Positions 47,330 to 52,952 of a DNA stretch of 52,952 bases are shown here, piece by piece (the stretch's first letter is position 1; every line of letters begins with the position of its first letter). The notes under the pieces are model-generated. The model searched no databases. It saw nothing but the letters and a program-made list of their open reading frames with translations, and was not told the DNA's origin. Source of the stretch: Bdellovibrio sp. (GTDB lineage: Bacteria > UBA10199 > 2-02-FULL-44-16 > DYJF01). A program made the position numbers and the translations under genes. Location of the stretch: the NCBI GenBank assembly GCA_020723205.1, contig DYJF01000007.1, positions 1 through 52,952 on the forward strand, given 5' to 3'.

Positions 47330-48601
47330 TCACGGTCTAAAAACCATGACGGCACTTGTCACAACAACATTGGCAACACCGATAGGTATCATCACCTTCC
47401 ATCCCAAGTTCATCAATTGATCGTATCTGAAGCGCGGGAGAGTCCAGCGCACCCAGATGAAAAATGCGCAGAAGAAGAGCGCCTTTGCAAGCAGAGTTCC
47501 GAGCTGGACCGCGAAGACAACGGCGTTTCCTATCCACGCGGGTATGTTGTCCAGATAGCCCCTCGTCAGAAGGCCGGCCCATGCGATGAGAAGGAGCGTC
47601 GCGAAGAGCATCGCCGGCACGCCAAAGAGAAGCGTCTCGTAGTCGCGAAGGTCGCGGTAGCGGCGACGGAACCTGGAGACCAAGAACATGCCGAACATAA
47701 GAAGCGCGATCCCCGCTGCCGGCCAGCCAATAACGATCACGCCGTCCATGTTCGAGCGCATGAGCTCTGCGGCGACGAACGGGAATTGCCAGCCGCCGAA
47801 GAAGAGCGTCGCTATGATGAGCGAACCGACGATGATGTGCGTGTACTCGCCCATGAAGAAGAGCGCGAAACGCATGCTGGAATATTCGGTGTGATATCCC
47901 GCCACGATTTCCGATTCGCCTTCCGGAAGGTCGAACGGGAGCCGGTTAGTCTCCGCGAAGAGGGCCACCATGAAGAGCACGAACGCGACCGGCTGCCTTG
48001 CGACGTTCCAGTCCCAAATAAGCGCGCCCTGCTGGATCACTATGTCCTGAAGCCGAAGCGATCCGGATAACAAAAAGATCGCAACGACCGAGAGCCCCAA
48101 CGCCACCTCGTAGCTCACCATCTGCGCGGCGGCACGGAGTGCGCCGAGCAAAGGATATTTTCCGCTCGCGGCCCAGCCGGCGATGAGCAGGCCGTACACG
48201 CCGATCGAAGACATCGCAAAGACGTAGATGAGCCCCGCGTTCAGGTCCGCGATCTGCAGATTAAACTCATACCCGAAGAGGCGGAGCGGCTCCGCGAACG
48301 GGACCACCCCGACGGTCACGATCGCGATGAAGAACGTTATCATCGGCGCGATGTAAAAGAGGGGTTTGGAAACGGACCCCGCCGCGATCTCCTCTTTGGT
48401 GAAGAGCTTCAGGGCGTCGGCAAAGCTGTGCACGATGCCGCCAAGCCGCATGCCCAAGATAGACGCGCGATTCGGACCGCGCCTGTCCTGAATGTAGGCC
48501 GCGCCTTTGCGCTCCATCCAGATGAGAACGGGCACGACCCCCAAGATCATCGCGAAAATGATCACCACCTTCGCAAGCGCTGTGAGCAGATCCAGTATCA
48601 T
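47330..48601 (-). CDS. nuoH: NuoH, NADH-quinone oxidoreductase subunit H
   Basis: 423 residues, quinone-site membrane subunit with eight or more helices. Family blocks: ERKGAAYIQDRRGPNRA, GLRVFSDALKLFTKEE-like (here SFADALKLFTKEEI), GWAASGKYPLLGALRAAAQMVSYEVALG (in parts), NRLPFDLPEGESEIVAGYHTEYSSMRFALFF (in parts) and LFFCAFFIWVRWTLPRFRYDQLM. It is longer than the 325-residue E. coli protein because of an extra segment (about 290-370) between the later helices, as in several deltaproteobacterial homologues. ATG 48601 has GGAGG five bases upstream; the preceding ATG at 48604 is too close. That ribosome site lies at the edge of a REPIN-like repeat. Confidence 0.95.
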   Translation of the reverse strand: MILDLLTALAKVVIIFAMILGVVPVLIWMERKGAAYIQDRRGPNRASILGMRLGGIVHSFADALKLFTKEEIAAGSVSKPLFYIAPMITFFIAIVTVGVVPFAEPLRLFGYEFNLQIADLNAGLIYVFAMSSIGVYGLLIAGWAASGKYPLLGALRAAAQMVSYEVALGLSVVAIFLLSGSLRLQDIVIQQGALIWDWNVARQPVAFVLFMVALFAETNRLPFDLPEGESEIVAGYHTEYSSMRFALFFMGEYTHIIVGSLIIATLFFGGWQFPFVAAELMRSNMDGVIVIGWPAAGIALLMFGMFLVSRFRRRYRDLRDYETLLFGVPAMLFATLLLIAWAGLLTRGYLDNIPAWIGNAVVFAVQLGTLLAKALFFCAFFIWVRWTLPRFRYDQLMNLGWKVMIPIGVANVVVTSAVMVFRP

Positions 48602-48606
48602 CATAT

Positions 48607-48687
48607 CCTCCCCCTCCTTTGTAAGGAGGGGCGGGGGAGGTAGAAATTTCTCTACCCCACCTTCATCCTCCCCTTACAAAGGGGAGG
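48607..48687. repeat. REPIN-like inverted pair of palindromes at the nuoG/nuoH junction
   Basis: Two 21-base palindromes, CCCCTCC...GGAGGGG (48611-48631) and CCTCCCC...GGGGAGG (48667-48687), inverted around GTAGAAATTTCTCTAC (48640-48655). The same two palindrome types as at 42904-42975, in the other order. On the minus strand it encodes the last residues and TGA stop of nuoG (48663-48665) and the ribosome site of nuoH. Confidence 0.85.
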
Positions 48688-50093
48688 AAATATTCCATCA
48701 ACTTTGCCGAGATCTCCACTCCCGAAAGTGCCTCGCCTTTCGGATCCATCGCCTTTTCGAACCTCTGCCTCAAGCCGTTCCTGTTCACGAAAGTGCCCGA
48801 CTGCTCCGCGAACGTCGCCTTCGGAAGCACGATATCGGGATAGTGCAGCCGGAAATCGAAGCGGCTGGTTATCAGCACAATGCCCTTGGGGCCCGACGAT
48901 ATGATGCCCATCAGTTCCCTTTCGGGCAGTTCGTCTATGATGAAAAAGAACCCGAACTTTTTAGGGTCGTCCAGCCGCGACGGCGCGATCTCAGCCACGC
49001 CCTTGCGGTTGGGGTTCTTGTCCTTGTCGCGAATGATGTCGTCTGCAAAACCCGTGTCCTCTTCGAGCGCGCTCATAAAGATATTTTGCGTCCCGACCTT
49101 CCCCCTGAAAAATGAAGCGATCGCCCCGTTCTCCTCCTGCGAGGCGCGCGCGGAGAGGATAACAGCGATCTTCTTCGGATCGGCGCTTCCTATCACCTCG
49201 ACGATGTTCGAGACGGCGTCGTCCCACGTGGTCCTTTTGAAATCGCCGCCGTTCTTTATCATGGGGAAGACGATGCGGTCCTCTCCCATGAGCCGCTTAT
49301 ATGAAAGGCGCCCCTCGTCGCACAGCCACTCCCCGTTGACCGCGGGGTTCTCGCGCGGACGGTAGCGATAGACGATGCCGTCGTCGTGATCCATGAAGAT
49401 GTTGCAGCCGGTCGCGCAGTGGTCGCAGACCGAAGGCGTGGACGTCAGAAGCCAGACCCTCTTCTTGAAGCGGAAGTCGCGGCTGGTAAGCGCTCCCACC
49501 GGGCATAGATCTACGGTGCAAAGCGAGTACGGGTTTTTCAGCTCCGCACCCGGATATACCGATATCTCCGAATGATCGCTCCTCTCCTTTATCGTAAGCT
49601 CGTTCGTCTTCGTTATCTCCTGGCAGAAGCGCACGCATCGCGCGCACTCCACGCAGCGTTCGGCGTCGAGCACGACGTTGGGGCCGGCCGCGACCGCCTT
49701 GGGTTTTTTGACCTTCTTTTCCGTCATACGCGAGGGAGCGAGCGAATGGGAGAAATAATAATCCTGCAGCTTGCACTCGCCGGACTGGTCGCACACGGGA
49801 CAATCGATCGGATGATTTATCAGTATGAACTCGAGGACCGATCTGCGTGTCGAGACGGCCATCTCCGAGTTCGTGCGGACGACCATGCCCTCCTTCACCG
49901 TCTCCCTGCAGGAAATAACTGGCTTGGGCTGTCCCTCCACCTCGACTGCGCACATGCGGCAGTTGCCGGCGATCGTAAGCAGCGGATGATAGCAGAAGTG
50001 CGGGATGTCAATCCCTACGAGCTTTGCCGCCTCGAGGATCGTCGTCCCCTCTTTCGCTTCGACAGTTTTTCCGTCTATGGTTATCTTGGGCAT
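48663..50093 (-). CDS. nuoG: NuoG, NADH-quinone oxidoreductase subunit G (short form)
   Basis: 476 residues, far shorter than typical NuoG (about 650-900). Iron-sulfur ligands are complete: 2Fe-2S C34, C45, C48, C62; H94, C98, C101, C107; C147, C150, C153, C197; and an N7-type set C223, C226, C230, C258. The molybdopterin-like part is reduced to about 200 residues (265-470), with VLPKATFAEQSGTFVNRNG the conserved C-terminal block. The final eight residues, FLPFVRGG, and the TGA stop come from the REPIN-like element. Overlaps nuoF by 13 bases. It may be natural reduction or partial loss. Confidence 0.93.
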   Translation of the reverse strand: MPKITIDGKTVEAKEGTTILEAAKLVGIDIPHFCYHPLLTIAGNCRMCAVEVEGQPKPVISCRETVKEGMVVRTNSEMAVSTRRSVLEFILINHPIDCPVCDQSGECKLQDYYFSHSLAPSRMTEKKVKKPKAVAAGPNVVLDAERCVECARCVRFCQEITKTNELTIKERSDHSEISVYPGAELKNPYSLCTVDLCPVGALTSRDFRFKKRVWLLTSTPSVCDHCATGCNIFMDHDDGIVYRYRPRENPAVNGEWLCDEGRLSYKRLMGEDRIVFPMIKNGGDFKRTTWDDAVSNIVEVIGSADPKKIAVILSARASQEENGAIASFFRGKVGTQNIFMSALEEDTGFADDIIRDKDKNPNRKGVAEIAPSRLDDPKKFGFFFIIDELPERELMGIISSGPKGIVLITSRFDFRLHYPDIVLPKATFAEQSGTFVNRNGLRQRFEKAMDPKGEALSGVEISAKLMEYFLPFVRGG

Positions 50094-51319
50094 CTTCCGA
50101 ACCTTATGTGTTCTTCGAACTCGTCCTTAAACTTCGTCACGAACGACTTCACGGGCATTGCCAACGCGTCGGCGAAGACGCAGATCGTTTTGCCCTGCAT
50201 GTTGTCGGCGACGGCTAGCATCAGTTCGAGATCGCCCTCCCTTCCCTCGCCCGCCTCAAGCCGCTCGCATATTTTCTTTATCCAGCCGCAGCCCTCGCGG
50301 CATGGCGTGCACTGCCCGCACGATTCATGGTGATAGAATTTTGCGATATCGGCCAAACAGCGGACCATGCATGCGCTCTCGTCCATCACTATCATCCCGC
50401 CGGAGCCGAGCATTGAGCCCGCCTTTTCGCAGCCCTCGTACGAGAGACATCCGCCCAGCGCCTCGGCGGCGGTCATGACCGGCACGGAGGAACCGCCCGG
50501 CACCACCGCCTTGAGCGCCCTCTCTTCTGGTGTCCCGCCGGCGTGTTCGGCTAAAAATCTCGCGATCGACATTCCCAGCTCTATCTCGTAGACGCCGGGC
50601 CTGTTCACGTGTCCGCAAACGCTTATGAGCTTCGTGCCGCGGCTCTTTTCCGTTCCGATCTTGGCGTACGCCTCCCCGCCTTCTCTGATTATGTACGGCA
50701 GCGAAGCGAGCGTCTCGACGTTGTTGATGATCGTGGGACATCCGAAGAGCCCCGACACGGCGGGGAACGGCGGCCTGATCCTCGGCACACCTCTGTAACC
50801 CTCTATGGAGTTGAGAAGGGCGGTCTCTTCGCCGCAGATATAAGCGCCGGCGCCGCGATGTGCGTGGATAAAAGGCCTCTCGCCAACGATCCTTGCCTCC
50901 TTCGCCTCTTTGAGGGCCGAGAGGAACCGCTCCCACTGCCTGTAATATTCGCCGCGGAAATAGACGTACACAGTATCGGCGCCTATCGCATGTGAGGCGA
51001 TCAATATCCCCTCTATCAGAAGATGCGGGTCCTTTTCGATGATCGCGCGGTCCTTGAACGTGCCCGGTTCGCTCTCGTCCGCATTCACGACGAGATAGAC
51101 GGGCTTGCCCGTCCCCTTCGGCACGAAACCCCACTTCGTTCCCGTGGGGAAACCGGCGCCGCCGCGCCCGCGAAGCCCGGACTTTTTCACCTCTTGGACC
51201 GCGTCCTCGGGCTTCATCGCGAAGAGCTTACCCAAGGAAGAATACGCGCCGTTCGCGCGCGCGACCTTGAGCAGGTGCGAATCGGGAACGCCGAAATTTT
51301 TTGTAAGTATCTTCATCAT
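50081..51319 (-). CDS. nuoF: NuoF, NADH-quinone oxidoreductase subunit F (NADH-binding)
   Basis: 412 residues, peripheral-arm subunit that binds FMN and NADH and holds the N3 4Fe-4S cluster. FMN/NAD loops GRGGAGFPTG at 51-60 and GAGAYICGEETALLNSIEG at about 157-175; cluster cysteines C334, C337, C340 and C380. Starts with overlap ATGA to nuoE (51316-51319), ends within nuoG. The order D-E-F-G-H is the usual bacterial one. Confidence 0.96.
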   Translation of the reverse strand: MMKILTKNFGVPDSHLLKVARANGAYSSLGKLFAMKPEDAVQEVKKSGLRGRGGAGFPTGTKWGFVPKGTGKPVYLVVNADESEPGTFKDRAIIEKDPHLLIEGILIASHAIGADTVYVYFRGEYYRQWERFLSALKEAKEARIVGERPFIHAHRGAGAYICGEETALLNSIEGYRGVPRIRPPFPAVSGLFGCPTIINNVETLASLPYIIREGGEAYAKIGTEKSRGTKLISVCGHVNRPGVYEIELGMSIARFLAEHAGGTPEERALKAVVPGGSSVPVMTAAEALGGCLSYEGCEKAGSMLGSGGMIVMDESACMVRCLADIAKFYHHESCGQCTPCREGCGWIKKICERLEAGEGREGDLELMLAVADNMQGKTICVFADALAMPVKSFVTKFKDEFEEHIRFGRCPR

Positions 51320-51789
51320 TTAAGACCGGCAATTATCCTATCAACCTTCTCTGCATCCAGCTCTTCATGATAATCGTCGTCTATCTGCATCATCGGCGCG
51401 GTGCCGCAGGAGCCCAGACATTCGACGGTCGAAAGATGAAACTTTCCGTCGGACGTCGTGGCACCGGCCTCAACGTTCAGCTTGTTCTTTAGATAGCGAA
51501 GCAGCCAGTCCGCTCCCTTGAGACGGCAGCAGAGATTCGTGCAGACCTGAACGTGATGCCGGCCGGCCGGCTTCCTCTCGAACATCGTGTAGAAAGTGGC
51601 GACTCCCCATACGTCGGCCGGAGAGATATCCAAGAATCCGGCCATAAACTTCACCGCATCGTCGGAGACGTATCCGTCCTTTTCCTGAACCAGCCAGAGC
51701 AGCGGCAGAAGCGCCGCGCGCTTCACAGGATAGCGCTTTAAAATCTCTTCAGCGCGCTCCTTCTGTTCCTTTGTAAAAGAAAATTCCAT
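51316..51789 (-). CDS. nuoE: NuoE, NADH-quinone oxidoreductase subunit E
   Basis: 157 residues, thioredoxin-fold subunit with the N1a 2Fe-2S cluster; ligands C83, C88, C124 and C128 (QVCTNLCCR and VECLGSCGTAPMM). N-terminal helical part RYPVKRAALLPLLWLVQEKDGYVSDDAV (in parts RAALLPLLWLVQEKDGYV) is standard for the family. Starts one base after nuoD ends (51791) and overlaps nuoF by four bases. Confidence 0.96.
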   Translation of the reverse strand: MEFSFTKEQKERAEEILKRYPVKRAALLPLLWLVQEKDGYVSDDAVKFMAGFLDISPADVWGVATFYTMFERKPAGRHHVQVCTNLCCRLKGADWLLRYLKNKLNVEAGATTSDGKFHLSTVECLGSCGTAPMMQIDDDYHEELDAEKVDRIIAGLK

Positions 51790-51790
51790 C

Positions 51791-52952
51791 TTACCTGTCT
51801 ATCTCCCCTGCGATGATGTTCAAACTCCCCATGATCGCGATGGCGTCGGCCACCAGGCGCCCCTTGATGAGCTCCGGATAGGCCTGATAGAACGTGTAGC
51901 ATGGCGGCCTCACCTTTATCCTGTAAGGTTTGGGGCCTTTGTCGCTCACGATGTAAAATCCAAGTTCGCCGTTCGCCGCTTCCGTGTACGAATAGACCTC
52001 GCCGGCCGGCGGTCTTATCCCTTCCATCACGAGCTTGAACTGGGCCATCGTGCCTTCGATCGAGCCGTAGACCTCGTGCTTCGGCGGAAGAGCAAGCGAA
52101 CGGTCGGATGTGATGACAGGGCCCGGCTCCATCATTGCCATGATCTGTTCGATTAGATGAGCCGACTGTTTCATCTCTTCGATGCGCACGAAGATGCGGT
52201 CGTATGTGTCGCCTTCGAGACCGACGGGAATGTCCCAGTCGATATCGTCGTAGAAATAATAGGGGTGCGCGCGACGTACGTCGTAGTCGCAGCCGGTGGC
52301 GCGCAGGCACGGCCCCGTGAACCCCCAGTTTATTGCCTCTTTCTGCGATATCGCACCGACCCCGCGCGTCCGATCGATGAGTATCCTGTTCTTCTTCGTC
52401 AACCCTTCGACGTCCCGGATCGCCTTTCTCAATTCCTTCAGGCATTTCGCGATGTGCGTCAGGGTGTTCTCGGGGCAGTCGCGCGCAACCCCGCCGATCC
52501 TCGTGTAGTTGGTCGTCAGACGCGCGCCGCAGAGCGCCTCCACCCAGTCGATGAACATCTCGCGCACGTTGAAAAAGTACCAGTAATTGGTGAGCGCGCC
52601 CATATCCACGAGGTTCGTACCGACACAGACAAGATGGTCCGCTATTCGCGACACCTCGCAGACGAGCATCCTTATCCACTTCGCGCGCTCCGGTATGTCG
52701 GCGCCCAAGAGCTTTTCGACCGCCATGCAATAGCCCACGTTGTTCATGAGGGGTGAGACGTAGTTGAGCCGGTCCGTGTACGGGATCACCTGCGTGTAGG
52801 TGTGATATTCGGATTCCTTCTCGAAGCAGCGGTGCAGATATCCGATCTCCGGAACTGCGCCCACGATCCTCTCGCCGTCGAGCTCCACGAGCACGCGGAA
52901 ACAGCCGTGCATCGCCGGATGCGACGGCCCCAGATTTAGATACATGCGCTCT
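51791..52952 (-). CDS. nuoD: NuoD, NADH-quinone oxidoreductase subunit D (5' end beyond window)
   Basis: 49 kDa quinone-site subunit. At least 384 residues in window; the reading frame continues past the right edge (E-R before the first methionine), and the family normally has a short segment before LNLGPSHPAMHG. That block, GYLHRCFEKESEYHTYTQVIPYTDRLNY, and the C-terminal GSLNIIAGEIDR are diagnostic (quoted in parts: YTQVIPYTDRLNY). NuoC is not fused here. nuoA-C presumably lie beyond the edge. Confidence 0.95.
   Translation of the reverse strand, partial: ERMYLNLGPSHPAMHGCFRVLVELDGERIVGAVPEIGYLHRCFEKESEYHTYTQVIPYTDRLNYVSPLMNNVGYCMAVEKLLGADIPERAKWIRMLVCEVSRIADHLVCVGTNLVDMGALTNYWYFFNVREMFIDWVEALCGARLTTNYTRIGGVARDCPENTLTHIAKCLKELRKAIRDVEGLTKKNRILIDRTRGVGAISQKEAINWGFTGPCLRATGCDYDVRRAHPYYFYDDIDWDIPVGLEGDTYDRIFVRIEEMKQSAHLIEQIMAMMEPGPVITSDRSLALPPKHEVYGSIEGTMAQFKLVMEGIRPPAGEVYSYTEAANGELGFYIVSDKGPKPYRIKVRPPCYTFYQAYPELIKGRLVADAIAIMGSLNIIAGEIDR

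Overview
The window reads as a chromosomal segment of a GC-rich, diderm (Gram-negative) bacterium. It encodes a BamA/TamA-like assembly factor with TamB, an outer-membrane porin, lipobox-bearing lipoproteins, a meso-DAP type MurE with the Mpl recycling ligase, and a 14-subunit-type NADH dehydrogenase. The TIGR02147/DUF4423 regulator paired with a 'TEVGNP' lipoprotein, and the overall gene style, point to the old deltaproteobacterial assemblage (Bdellovibrio-like or an uncultured relative). That placement is an inference; the sequence gives no rRNA to settle it. No rRNA, tRNA, CRISPR array, phage gene or transposase is visible.

Layout. 1-5.9 kb (minus): division and cell-wall operon mraZ - STAS protein - rsmH - ftsL - ftsI(PASTA) - murE - murF(partial), with two perfect 10-bp direct repeats upstream of mraZ. 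6.3-8.0 kb (plus): MBL-fold hydrolase and CPBP protease. 8.0-12.6 kb (minus): tmk - holB - PSP1/RicT-like gene - metG. 12.7-16.3 kb: small unknown gene, pepA, methyltransferase, RidA, response regulator. 16.3-17.9 kb: porin with a good promoter, a long leader and a terminator. 17.9-21.8 kb: radical SAM/SPASM gene divergent from a CDP-alcohol phosphatidyltransferase/alkaline-phosphatase-superfamily fusion and an overlapping GbsR/MarR-like regulator. 21.8-29.1 kb (minus): mpl - tamB - seven-POTRA Omp85 gene. 29.2-31.9 kb (minus): a self-contained TIGR02147 regulator/lipoprotein module. 31.9-39.6 kb (minus): EIIA - APC/Usp permease - response regulator - unknown - LdcA - serine hydrolase - CoA-transferase A and B. 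39.7-41.4 kb: DUF512 radical SAM protein and SH3 protein. 41.4-52.95 kb (minus): nuoD-E-F-G-H-J-K-L-M-N, with no nuoI between nuoH and nuoJ.

Most notable. (1) The 29.2-31.9 kb module: a strong promoter, then a regulator whose Shine-Dalgarno lies in one arm of a perfect 9-bp hairpin, then a lipoprotein coupled by a GTGA overlap, then a second lipoprotein and terminator. An identical-arm 17-bp palindrome, GTATTCA-N3-TGAATAC, sits in the regulator leader and again between the two lipoproteins. (2) Paired, inverted GC-rich palindromes (REPIN-like) at the nuoG/nuoH and nuoM/nuoN junctions supply C-terminal residues and stop codons to the upstream gene and the Shine-Dalgarno to the downstream gene; a third palindrome is translated in frame inside nuoN. 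(3) Heptamer arrays (AGACNNN)n lie at three gene junctions, one of them the place where nuoI is expected. (4) The phosphatidyltransferase-phosphatase fusion.
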